A stretch of DNA of 48,902 nt from Klebsiella pneumoniae (GTDB lineage: Bacteria; Myxococcota_A; UBA796; GCA-2862545), in assembly GCA_945861065.1 (NCBI GenBank), contig CAMASI010000024.1, positions 1 through 48,902 of the forward strand. The letters run 5' to 3'. The notes under the pieces were generated by a model. The model saw nothing but the letters and a program-made list of their open reading frames with translations. It was not told the origin of the DNA and did no database searches. Shown in pieces: positions 25,014 to 32,608 of the stretch; within the stretch, counting starts at the first letter, position 1; every line of letters starts with the position of its first letter. Made by a program: the position numbers and the translations under genes.

Positions 25014-25979
25014 TCAGCCCGGCAGGTCGGTGCGTTCGAGCGCTTCGGCCACGGCGACCCGACCCGGCAGGTCACCGGCCGTGATGAGTCGATGGGCCAA
25101 CGCGTCGGCCGCCACCGCTTGCAGGTCGTCGGGCACGACGTGATCCCTGCCTTCTGCCAACGCATGGGCCTGGGTGATTCGCACGAGCGCAAGCACGGCT
25201 CGTGGGGAGGGGGGCGCGAGTATCCGCGTGTCCTTGCGCAAGCAGCCGACGACGTCGATGGCGTATCGACGAATGGAATCGGCGGTAAATACGGTCGGCA
25301 CCACCCCCTGCCAAGCGACAAACGAAGCGCGATCGAGCACGGCGCTGAGATCGTCTACAGCGGGTCGCACACCGATATGCACGTCCAGCATTCGCATCTC
25401 CGCTTCCGGAGAGGGAAAGCCCATCGACAACTGCACCGCAAATCGGTCCATCTGCGCTGCCGGCAACGCGAACGTTCCGTCGTGATCGAGGGGGTTCATG
25501 GTGCCGACGACCTGGAAAGGCTCTTCCAACACGTGCGTGCGGCCTTCCACCGTCACTTGTCGCTCTGCCATGACCTCAAGCAAGGCGGACTGCGTCTTCG
25601 GGGTCGCGCGGTTGATTTCGTCGGCCAACACGAGGTGGGCGAAGACCGGGCCGGGCAAGAATTCAAAGGCCTTCGAACGCAGGTTGAAGACGTTGCTCCC
25701 GACGAGGTCCAACGGCAGGAGGTCGGGCGTGAACTGGATTCGCCGGAAGGATACCGAAAAAGACGCCGCCACCGCGCGCGCGAGCAACGTTTTGCCGGTG
25801 CCGGGCACGTCCACCAACAGCACATGACCTCGCGAAGCCATGGCCAAAAGCAAGCGGCGGACGACGTCGTCCTTGCCCAACACCACTTTGCCAATGTTGG
25901 CGGCCACGGCCTCGAACTCGTCGCGGAACCGGCGTGCAGCGGCGGCTCGGGGTGCATCGGTCGTTGTCGGACGAAACAT
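25014..25979 (-). CDS. MoxR-type AAA+ ATPase
   Basis: 321 residues from ATG 25979 (GGGGAC just upstream; TTG 26012 possible). Walker A VPGTGKTLLARA, Walker B LVLADEINRATPKTQSALLEVMAE, sensor 1 GTMNPLDHDGTFALPAAQMDRF and a C-terminal helical lid are all present. It is a chaperone-like ATPase that works with the vWA-type protein encoded immediately downstream. It diverges from the TlpA-like lipoprotein gene, leaving about 55 bp for promoters. Confidence 0.95.
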   Translation of the reverse strand: MFRPTTTDAPRAAAARRFRDEFEAVAANIGKVVLGKDDVVRRLLLAMASRGHVLLVDVPGTGKTLLARAVAASFSVSFRRIQFTPDLLPLDLVGSNVFNLRSKAFEFLPGPVFAHLVLADEINRATPKTQSALLEVMAERQVTVEGRTHVLEEPFQVVGTMNPLDHDGTFALPAAQMDRFAVQLSMGFPSPEAEMRMLDVHIGVRPAVDDLSAVLDRASFVAWQGVVPTVFTADSIRRYAIDVVGCLRKDTRILAPPSPRAVLALVRITQAHALAEGRDHVVPDDLQAVAADALAHRLITAGDLPGRVAVAEALERTDLPG

Positions 25980-26035
25980 GGTTTGTCCCCGTATCTCGGA
26001 CCCCGCGGACAATAGTGGCGATAGCGAAGGGCATG

Positions 26036-27061
26036 ATGTGGTGGTTGCCCGCCTGCGCTGCGCCTGGCGAACTCGCGGTGCCCTACCCGCCCGCCGTGCT
26101 GATGCCTACGGAGACGCTGGCTGGGCCAATCTCGTGGACGCTCGACTTCGAAGCGTCCGACGACTGTGGCTACAGCCGTTCGTATTCCGGCGTGGAAGAT
26201 CGCAGCATTCCCTGGGCTTGCCCGACCTGCGAGCACATCTACATGGCCGATCTCACGATTGCGCACTCGGAATGTCGCGCCCGAATCACCGCAGAAGAAG
26301 CCTCCCTCACCGAGTGGTTGGGCTTTGGAGCCGACGCTTGGTATCGGGCATCCTCGCCGTCGTATCCGCTGTCTGAACAAGGGGCGGCGACGGTGTCTGC
26401 GGTGGACGTCGCCGTGAGTTCGGTGTCCCCGCCTGCGACCTCAGAAACGACGGGGGACACCTACACGCTGTCCACCGAAGGAACCCTGCTCAGGGGCGAG
26501 ATCGTCTCGGACCCTTGGCATGGCCTGAAGCCGCCGGACGCCTATGTTTGTGGGTGGCCGAAGGCCGATCCGCCCGACTACGCTGGAGACTACCTGCTCG
26601 ACGTCGGCAAGCCCGTCCCAGACGCTATCTTCATGGATCGTTGTGCGCAGGGGCTACGGCTCGCCGATCTGGAAGGCCGGTACGTCGTGCTTTCAGTCGG
26701 CGCGATGGACTGCGGACCCTGCCAATCCGCTGCGGCCGGAGAAGAAGCCTTCGTCGCTGACCTCGCCAAGGCCGGGGTTGAAGTGATGGTGGTGACGTTG
26801 CTGGCCCCGACACTTGACGATGTGTTGGGGGAAACGAGCGTCAACCAGCTGACCGACTGGACGGAGAGCTTCGCCCTGAGCGGTCCGGTGGTGTGGGACC
26901 GCGGTTGGGGCGTGTGGGTCGTAGGAGAAGCGCTCGGCAACAACTTTGCCTACCCAGCATGGGTGGTGTTGACGCCGACCGGCAAGGTGTTGTCGTTGTC
27001 TTCAGGATTCGGCAGTTGGGACGAGTTTGCGGACGAGGTTCTAGCGCACGCCAACGGCTGA
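26036..27061 (+). CDS. Lipoprotein with C-terminal thioredoxin-like (TlpA/ResA-type) domain
   Basis: 341 residues from ATG 26036 (GAAGG 5 nt upstream; ATG 26033 and GTG 26015 are alternatives). The leader is tiny (MWWLPAC). The N-terminal half is an unknown domain with Cys in DDCGY, WACPTCEH and SECRAR; CPTC could itself be a metal or redox site. From about residue 200 a peroxiredoxin/TlpA-type domain begins with VGKPVPDAIFMDR and DLEGRYVVLSVGAMDCGPC, whose CGPC is the thioredoxin motif, ending YPAWVVLTPTGKVL with the expected cis-Pro. It is a likely periplasmic disulfide reductant or oxidant. Its 3' end overlaps the convergent amidase gene by 21 nt. Confidence 0.82.
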   Translation: MWWLPACAAPGELAVPYPPAVLMPTETLAGPISWTLDFEASDDCGYSRSYSGVEDRSIPWACPTCEHIYMADLTIAHSECRARITAEEASLTEWLGFGADAWYRASSPSYPLSEQGAATVSAVDVAVSSVSPPATSETTGDTYTLSTEGTLLRGEIVSDPWHGLKPPDAYVCGWPKADPPDYAGDYLLDVGKPVPDAIFMDRCAQGLRLADLEGRYVVLSVGAMDCGPCQSAAAGEEAFVADLAKAGVEVMVVTLLAPTLDDVLGETSVNQLTDWTESFALSGPVVWDRGWGVWVVGEALGNNFAYPAWVVLTPTGKVLSLSSGFGSWDEFADEVLAHANG

Positions 27062-28633
27062 ACGCCAAGACCGGCGCCCAAGCGCCGCGATGCCGAGAAT
27101 GGAGAACCAGGCGGGAACGTGGTCGCTGTGGTTGCAGCCCGTGTGGAGGCTGTCTAACGGCCTGCGAGGCGACACTGACGTCGTCTCGTCCACCTCTGTG
27201 CCGGTGCCCGTCCCGTCAGGCGTTGTGCCACCGGTCGTGCCGCCGGTGCCTCCGCCGGTCCCGCCTGAGCCAGTGCCGCTCGTGGTTCCCCCAGTCGTAC
27301 CCCCGGTCGTGCCCCCGGTCGTGCCGCCGACGACCAAGGCGATCGAACACCAGTAGTCGCCGCTGCCGTCGACGTCTTTGGCACAAGTCCCGTCCGAAAA
27401 CCCCGGGTAGGACGCTCGGGCCGTGTACACACCCGCCGTGAGGCCATCAAACCGGTAAATACCGGCACCGTCGGTGAGGGTTTCCCACCCGTTTTCGTCG
27501 AGCGTCACCGTGGCACCTACCAACTTGTTGCCTGTGAAAATGTCGTTTTCCGCGACGACGCCGAGCAGGGTGCCCGCCACTGGGGAAGTCCCGTCCAGCA
27601 GGCCCATGTAGTAGTCCCAGTCCCAACCACCGCCGGGGTCGGAATGGCACCCCACGCCGCCCCCGCTGTAGGGGCAGCCGGGCACCTCGTCATGGCCGAT
27701 GATGTGGCTTCGGTCGGCGAGCACGTCGGTCCGGCTGAGGATGTCGATCACCAGGTCGGCAGACGCCTGGTACATGCTGTCCGTATACCAAGTGGCTGGA
27801 TCGTCGATGTAGCCTTCGTGCTCGATGCCGATCGACGCCGCGTTGGTGTCCCACCAGCCGGCATGCCAGGCGATGTCGGCCTCAGCGACCATTTGCGTGA
27901 TCTCGCCGTCGGACGAGCGGACCATGTAGTGGGCGGACGCCTCCGAAGCGCAGTTCTGGAACCAGGAGATGGCGCCGGAGTAGCTGCCTTGCATCGTGTG
28001 GATGACGACCGTGTCGATGTCGGAGCCGCTGCGGCTGTCGTTGGTGTAGTCGCAGGCCTGGACGAAATCGACCGCGCCCCCGTAGTTAGGAAGTGCGGCG
28101 TGCAGCGGCGGCAACCCGACCAGCGCGGGCAGGTTGACGGGCACCCCTCCAAATTTCACGGCTTCACCGTTCGGCAGGACCGTGTCTACGCCTTGCCAGA
28201 TCAGCGTGAACACGTAGGTAGAGAACCGCTTCTGCACGACGGGATCGGCGGAGCCAGAAAAGATGTACGTCGCCTCCCACCAATCTTCGAGCACGTTGGG
28301 GTCGGGCAGCACACCGGCATGGGCCTGGGTGGCCTGTGCAGCGAGGATGGCGGCAGCACCGCGGATGTGGGTGCGGGGGTCGAGCGCGACTTCGTCGGCG
28401 GTCGCGTCGAGGAGCGAAGCCGCGTAGGCCAGGCTGGGGTCGGCGTCGGGGCGGAGGTCGTACACGCCGGAGGCGCCCCATTCGCGTACGACGTCGGGGT
28501 TCATGCGGCTGGATTCCCAGGCGAGGGCGGCGAGCACGTCAAAAGGCACGCCGAACTCGTCGGCTGCCTCGGTGATCAGCGGAATCACGGGCTCGGAGGC
28601 GAATGCCGTCGTTGCGGACAGGAGAATGACCAT
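27041..28633 (-). CDS. Secreted N-acetylmuramoyl-L-alanine amidase (PGRP-type) with lysozyme-like N-terminus and MYXO-CTERM-like tail
   Basis: 530 residues from ATG 28633 (AAGGA upstream). A short signal MVILLSATTAFA is followed by a helical transglycosylase-like region (FGVPFDVLAALAWESSRMNP; HIRGAAAILAAQA). The Amidase_2/PGRP domain (about 215-350) has VVIHTMQG, AHYMVRSSDGEI, IGIEHEGY, IIGHDEVPGC and GCHSDPGGGWDW, supplying the zinc His residues and the acidic ligand; it should cleave the bond between muramic acid and the stem peptide. Next come a SpaA/CarboxypepD-like beta domain (about 365-440) and a Gly/Thr-rich linker. The tail is a Cys, a short hydrophobic stretch (WFSILGIAAL) and an Arg cluster, the layout of a myxobacterial C-terminal sorting signal, though shorter than usual. 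Confidence 0.87.
   Translation of the reverse strand: MVILLSATTAFASEPVIPLITEAADEFGVPFDVLAALAWESSRMNPDVVREWGASGVYDLRPDADPSLAYAASLLDATADEVALDPRTHIRGAAAILAAQATQAHAGVLPDPNVLEDWWEATYIFSGSADPVVQKRFSTYVFTLIWQGVDTVLPNGEAVKFGGVPVNLPALVGLPPLHAALPNYGGAVDFVQACDYTNDSRSGSDIDTVVIHTMQGSYSGAISWFQNCASEASAHYMVRSSDGEITQMVAEADIAWHAGWWDTNAASIGIEHEGYIDDPATWYTDSMYQASADLVIDILSRTDVLADRSHIIGHDEVPGCPYSGGGVGCHSDPGGGWDWDYYMGLLDGTSPVAGTLLGVVAENDIFTGNKLVGATVTLDENGWETLTDGAGIYRFDGLTAGVYTARASYPGFSDGTCAKDVDGSGDYWCSIALVVGGTTGGTTGGTTGGTTSGTGSGGTGGGTGGTTGGTTPDGTGTGTEVDETTSVSPRRPLDSLHTGCNHSDHVPAWFSILGIAALGRRSWRSAVGVR
27225..27330 (-). repeat. Degenerate in-frame repeat encoding the Gly/Thr linker of the amidase
   Basis: Repeats of about 12 bp with core GTCGTGCCCCCG on the plus strand encode GGTT units (GGTTGGTTGGTT and relatives) on the minus strand. 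It is coding sequence of a flexible linker, prone to length change by slippage. Confidence 0.8.
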
Positions 28634-28697
28634 GGGAGGAGTCCTTGGTGTGTCGCGGCGCTAACTCGGGGGGATCGGGCGGTGTGGGTGGCGTCAG

Positions 28698-30224
28698 CTA
28701 ACGAAGCGTTGCCGCAATCGGCGCCTCCGCCCCCGACAGGTCAAAGGCCCAACCCAACCCATAGTCCGGGTCATAAACCCCGTCCGCGATCGACCCCACC
28801 GGGCTCGCCGCGTAGCTGCTCTCGAAACCGGCCCCTTCGTACACCCAGTTCACGTGCAGGGTGACGACGTCCCCGACGAACAGCGCCCGCGGAACCTTGA
28901 ACTCCACGACGGAGTTGCCGTTGTGTTCGGCCATCGCGCTGCCTTCGGTTCCCAACCAATACGCCTCGGTCGTCCACGCGCCAGCCCAACTTTCCAGGCT
29001 GTTGTAACTGTCGTCGGCTTTCCAACGGACAGCATACTTGGCCTCGAACGGCAACAACGGCTCCTGCGTGTTGATCATGACGCCAACGCTCGCACCCGGG
29101 CTCTCGTCTCCCAGGTAGATCACCACCCAATGCAACGGACCTCCACCGGCCACGTCAGGATGGGAGACGCCGACGTACAAGTCCGTCGCGTCCCACGTCA
29201 TCGCGACACATCCTGGTAGCGACGTCGTCGGAAACGTGACGTCCGTTATCCACTCGCCAGACGCGCCGTCGACCGTCAACGGGTACGACCAGGGCGAAAC
29301 GACGCCGGTGTCCCCGGTGGATGACGTGTCCTCCGGCAACGACGTGTCCGCCGGTTCAGACGTTTCTCCCGGCAAGGAAGTATCGACCGGCTCCGACGTG
29401 TCGACGGGGAGGGCAGCCCGCTCCTCCGCACCGTCTACGGGAGACAGCGTCCCGTCCAGATCGAAGTGTAAGTACAACGACGGGTTCGGGTCGTAGCTGC
29501 CGTCTACAAAGGCACCCGCAGGCAGCGCCGCGTAGGACGATTCAAAGGGCGACGCGCCATACAGCTGCCACGTCACGAGGTCGAGCGTGTCTTCGATCTC
29601 GATTTGATCGAACGGCAGCCCGAGTTCGAGCACGGTTCCTAGCGTAGCCGCACTGCTTCCCAGGGTGCCCAAAAAACCCGGCGTCGCTGGGTAGGACACG
29701 GTGGCGCGCAGCAGGCCGTCATTGAGGCCATCGGCCGACCGGTACAGCAGGCTGTCCCAGGCAAAGGGCAAGATCTCCGCACGCTGGCTTCCAAGCCCCA
29801 TGCTTTGCGTGCCGCCGACGTCGTCGCCGTCTCCCAGGACGATTTGCATCCAGTGGGCGAACGTCCCTGTCTGGATGTCCGGATGGTCGATGGCGAGAAA
29901 CAAGTGTGTTTCGTCCCACGTCACACACACGGTTCCCAGGGGCGCTGACGTGGCAAAACACTCGTCAGCCACGTCAAAGTCGGTCCGATCGCCGTCCACC
30001 ACAATCGTGTGGCGCCACGGGCCCGCCGGTGGATCTGTCCCAGTATCCACGTCCGAGTCGGTATCGGCGTCGGCGTCGGTGTCGGCGTCCGAGTCCGAGT
30101 CCGAGTCCGAGTCCGAATCGGTGTCTGGCGGCGGACAGTCACACAACCACGAGTACCCCGTGTCGTGAAAGCTCGGAGACCGCTCCTTCTCCCCACACCC
30201 AGCCCACCACATCCACCAGGACAT
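28698..30224 (-). CDS. Lipoprotein with two homologous beta-domains joined by Asp/Ser- and Asp/Thr-rich linkers
   Basis: 508 residues from ATG 30224 (GGAGGG 3 nt upstream); the open frame to 30374 is Arg/Pro shadow. The leader is MSWWMWWAGC. After an (SD)n linker come two related domains. The first has VDGDRTDFDVADE, VCVTWDETHLFLAIDHPD, a middle region ending SSYAALPAGAFVDGSYDP and SLYLHFDLDG. The second has VDGASGEWITDV, CVAMTWDATDLYVGVSHPD, SSYAASPVGSIADGVYDP and GLGWAFDLSG. The order and the matching blocks show an internal duplication. The WDETHLFLAIDHPD pattern recalls family 9-type carbohydrate-binding or DOMON-like sandwiches. The second linker is a PVDTSEPxDTSLP repeat. Surface display on a flexible stalk is likely; ligand unknown. 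Confidence 0.75.
   Translation of the reverse strand: MSWWMWWAGCGEKERSPSFHDTGYSWLCDCPPPDTDSDSDSDSDSDADTDADADTDSDVDTGTDPPAGPWRHTIVVDGDRTDFDVADECFATSAPLGTVCVTWDETHLFLAIDHPDIQTGTFAHWMQIVLGDGDDVGGTQSMGLGSQRAEILPFAWDSLLYRSADGLNDGLLRATVSYPATPGFLGTLGSSAATLGTVLELGLPFDQIEIEDTLDLVTWQLYGASPFESSYAALPAGAFVDGSYDPNPSLYLHFDLDGTLSPVDGAEERAALPVDTSEPVDTSLPGETSEPADTSLPEDTSSTGDTGVVSPWSYPLTVDGASGEWITDVTFPTTSLPGCVAMTWDATDLYVGVSHPDVAGGGPLHWVVIYLGDESPGASVGVMINTQEPLLPFEAKYAVRWKADDSYNSLESWAGAWTTEAYWLGTEGSAMAEHNGNSVVEFKVPRALFVGDVVTLHVNWVYEGAGFESSYAASPVGSIADGVYDPDYGLGWAFDLSGAEAPIAATLR
30051..30126 (-). repeat. Hexamer tandem repeat encoding an (Asp-Ser/Asp-Thr/Asp-Ala)n stalk
   Basis: Units GAGTCC, GCGTCG and GTGTCG on the plus strand give DSDSDSDSDSDADTDADADTD on the minus strand, just after the lipid-anchor region. 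Five near-identical GTCCGA units in a row suggest recent slippage. Long acidic SD stalks are common on surface proteins and may bind Ca2+. Confidence 0.85.
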
Positions 30225-30334
30225 GCGCCCTCCGATCTTGCACGAGGGTCTAGCCTGACGGCGGCATGGCGGTGGGCAGCCGAAACTACCCTCAGCCCAC
30301 CAGCCCAATACAATGGGCGTGCCGGGGGGCCGGA

Positions 30335-31051
30335 GTGTGTATCGTCGAACCATTGATTGCGGTCTCAGGGGCACTTCGTGCGTCTGCCGGTCGCCTACGG
30401 TTTGGCAAGCCCGTCGCTACCGTCTACCACCCTCTGGACTATGCCTGGGACGTGCACGAGGCGTACCTTCGTCGTTATGGCGAAGGCACAGGTCGTTGCG
30501 TGCTTGTCGGCATGAACCCAGGGCCCTTCGGCATGGTGCAGACCGGGGTGCCGTTCGGTGACCCCAACATCGTCCGCCACTGGCTGGAACTGCACGGGGT
30601 CGTACATGCGCCGGCACACACACACCCCAAACGACCCGTTCAAGGATTTGCGCAACAACGCGGCGAAGTCAGTGGCCAGCGCCTGTGGGGGTGGGCCCGC
30701 GACCGTTTTGGCTCACCCGACGCGTTTCTGGCGCGGTTCTTCGTCGTGAATTGGTGCCCGCTCGCGTTCGTGGACGAGGGTGGGCGGAATTTGACGCCAG
30801 ACCGCCTCGATCCGTCCGATCGACGCCCGTTGGAAGAACTGTGTGATGATTTCTTAGGTCAGACGTTGGAAGTGCTACGTCCGTCGCGTGTCGTAGGGGT
30901 CGGTGTATTTGCCGAATCGCGTGTGCGTCGGGTAGTAGCTGACGGGGTGCCGGTGGGGAAAATTCCTCACCCGAGCCCTGCCAGCCCATTGGCGAATCGT
31001 GGATGGGCCGACGCTGCACACGCGGCGCTCGTGGCACAGGGGGTGTTGTGA
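30335..31051 (+). CDS. SMUG1-type single-strand-selective uracil-DNA glycosylase
   Basis: 238 residues from GTG 30335, chosen because it starts just before the family N-terminus and has GGGGGG upstream; ATG 30266 adds an unlikely extension over the promoter of the divergent lipoprotein gene. Signature blocks: VYHPLDYAWDVHEAYLRRYG, GMNPGPFGMVQTGVPFGD (catalytic loop with Asn), HPKRPVQGF, EVSGQRLWGW, VVNWCPLAF, PHPSPASPLANRGW (the His-containing DNA loop). SMUG1 removes uracil and oxidised pyrimidines such as 5-hydroxymethyluracil; it is common in animals and scattered in bacteria. The stop overlaps the next start (TGATG). Confidence 0.95.
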   Translation: MCIVEPLIAVSGALRASAGRLRFGKPVATVYHPLDYAWDVHEAYLRRYGEGTGRCVLVGMNPGPFGMVQTGVPFGDPNIVRHWLELHGVVHAPAHTHPKRPVQGFAQQRGEVSGQRLWGWARDRFGSPDAFLARFFVVNWCPLAFVDEGGRNLTPDRLDPSDRRPLEELCDDFLGQTLEVLRPSRVVGVGVFAESRVRRVVADGVPVGKIPHPSPASPLANRGWADAAHAALVAQGVL

Positions 31052-31593
31052 TGGTTCTGTCGTGGCTGTTCAACGTTGCTTTCGGCGCTTCCACGCCTGC
31101 CACCCCCGCGTTGTGCGACGTCGCCGCGCTCACGGCTGCTGTCGCCGTGCCGCCCACGAAGGCCGCGGATGTGCTCCATTGGGCCGCGGCGACCCTCGGA
31201 GCCAGCTGCACGCTGCCTGGGGGCATCGCGAAAGCACTCCCCGAGATCGCTACACTCAAGCCGGATCATCGTCGCCAAGTCGACCTCATGACCGCAAGTG
31301 ACGAACCCAAGCTGATGGCAGCCGCCTGCCCAGCGGGTCCAGGCGTAGCCGTGGACATTTCGTTCGCAAAATCCGCTGTCGACGCCCGCAAGCTGGTCTT
31401 CAAACAGTGCGACCTGGTGCGTTTCGGCTGGTACACGGAAGAAGAGTTCGCGAACGCCACCGGCGCCCTCGTCAACGGCGTTTTGGTGTCGCACGTCCTG
31501 CAAGTAGACGGCGTCCCGGACGCGGTTGCGCGCCCACTCGCCCGCGCGGTCGTCGGACTGTTCGATCCGCCGCCTCCGTTACCCGTCCCGTAG
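31051..31593 (+). CDS. Small secreted protein of unknown function
   Basis: 180 residues from ATG 31051, which shares its A with the SMUG1 stop (TGATG), preceded by GGGGG. The leader MVLSWLFNVAFGA is short. The mature part has three Cys (ALCDVAAL, ASCTLPGG, AACPAGPG) and a fourth in FKQCDLVRFGWY, enough for two disulfides, and ends in a Pro-rich tail. No family was recognised. It overlaps the convergent DUF2085 gene by 15 nt. Confidence 0.6.
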   Translation: MVLSWLFNVAFGASTPATPALCDVAALTAAVAVPPTKAADVLHWAAATLGASCTLPGGIAKALPEIATLKPDHRRQVDLMTASDEPKLMAAACPAGPGVAVDISFAKSAVDARKLVFKQCDLVRFGWYTEEEFANATGALVNGVLVSHVLQVDGVPDAVARPLARAVVGLFDPPPPLPVP

Positions 31594-32007
31594 GGCGCGC
31601 GCGCCCATCGACGCCAGCGCGGGCATCGGGAAACCGAGCAGCAAGCCCAGGAACACCCGAACGCCGTTGCTGGTGTCTACCAGATTCGCGACCTCGGCGA
31701 CCGCTGCGACGAAACCCAGCGTCCCGGAACCGAGGACGACTGCCACGGCTCCAACAAACGGTCGCGGTCGCGGCGGCACAAACACGGCGAGCCAACCCAC
31801 CCCGGCGCCCAGGTACAACCCCGTGCACCGGGCGCACACGGGAAAGAGCGGAAGTGTGCGTTCCACAAGGTGGTGGCACACCGGACCGACCGCGCGCTCT
31901 ACCCAAGGGATCAAGCTGACGCCCCAGGTGTACAGTACGACTTCGACAGCCAACACCAACGCTGGAAAGACGGCGAGCACCAACAGCGCCGTGGCCGCGA
32001 ATCTCAA
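31579..32007 (-). CDS. DUF2085 family membrane protein
   Basis: 142 residues from TTG 32007, which overlaps the upstream gene's stop as TTGA and removes an Arg-rich extension present if 32103 is used. Four TM helices (FAATALLVLAVFPALVLAVEV; GLYLGAGVGWLAVFV; GAVAVVLGSGTLGFVAAVAEV; VRVFLGLLLGFPMPAL). The family signature VCHHLVERTLPLFPVCARCTGLYLG is intact; the His and Cys residues could bind metal or haem. Function unknown. Confidence 0.85.
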   Translation of the reverse strand: MRFAATALLVLAVFPALVLAVEVVLYTWGVSLIPWVERAVGPVCHHLVERTLPLFPVCARCTGLYLGAGVGWLAVFVPPRPRPFVGAVAVVLGSGTLGFVAAVAEVANLVDTSNGVRVFLGLLLGFPMPALASMGARALRDG

Positions 32008-32504
32008 CGCTTTGGCGCCAGCACCACCCCAGCCACCGCGCCAGCGCCCACGCCGAGCACGGTCCCGCCGACTGCGCCCGCAAGCGCGAACATTGCGCCC
32101 CACACAAGGCTCATGCCCAACACAAGCAGGGCGCTCATGATGGCACCCATCACGTCATCGGTCGTCAGTGCCGTAATGATGGCGCTGATGATGGGCCAGC
32201 CCATGGAGACCAACAAACCGATCCCGGAAGCGAGAATCGACGCCAACCCCCCGGCACGGAGCCCAAGCAGCGCACCTTCCATCGGCGCACTCTTGCCTTC
32301 TTCCAGTTCGGCCCACGGCGCCATGCCCGCCGCCAGCCCGCCGGAGAGGGCGCCGCCCAGACCTGGAATCAGCGCGTTGGCAAACTGAAACAGGCATCCG
32401 CAGTAGGGGATGATGGTCAAAAATCCAGATCCGGCTGTGATTATGCCGCACACTACGCCAGCTGCCGCACCGATCATCCACGCCCGTGTCGAGGCACCTT
32501 GCAC
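32004..32504 (-). CDS. Small Gly/Ala-rich multi-pass membrane protein
   Basis: 166 residues from GTG 32504, which has GGAGG 5 nt upstream; the frame open to 32735 runs into leuS. Helices: WMIGAAAGVVCGIITAGSGFLTIIPYCGCLF, LIPGLGGALSGGLAAG, GGLASILASGIGLLVSMGWPIISAIITAL, MGAIMSALLVLGMSLVWGAMFALAG, then a Gly-zipper VLGVGAGAVAGVVLA. No family was recognised. Coupled to the DUF2085 gene by TTGA overlap. Confidence 0.7.
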   Translation of the reverse strand: MQGASTRAWMIGAAAGVVCGIITAGSGFLTIIPYCGCLFQFANALIPGLGGALSGGLAAGMAPWAELEEGKSAPMEGALLGLRAGGLASILASGIGLLVSMGWPIISAIITALTTDDVMGAIMSALLVLGMSLVWGAMFALAGAVGGTVLGVGAGAVAGVVLAPKR

Positions 32505-32608
32505 GTCGTCCTCCAAAACGGGTGGTCGTCCCGGTCCGGCATTCGTATCGCATTGCGGCGGGGACGCCCGTGTTGCGCCGAGGTAGGCGCGGCGGCGCGA
32601 GGAAAGAC

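Noticed and set aside
27225..27330. Regular repeats that might be a CRISPR-like array
   Set aside because: Units are about 12 bp, lie in frame within the amidase gene and encode a Gly/Thr linker; there are no spacers.
30051..30126. Hexamer repeats as a possible protein-binding array
   Set aside because: They lie in frame and encode the (SD)n stalk of a lipoprotein, which explains them.
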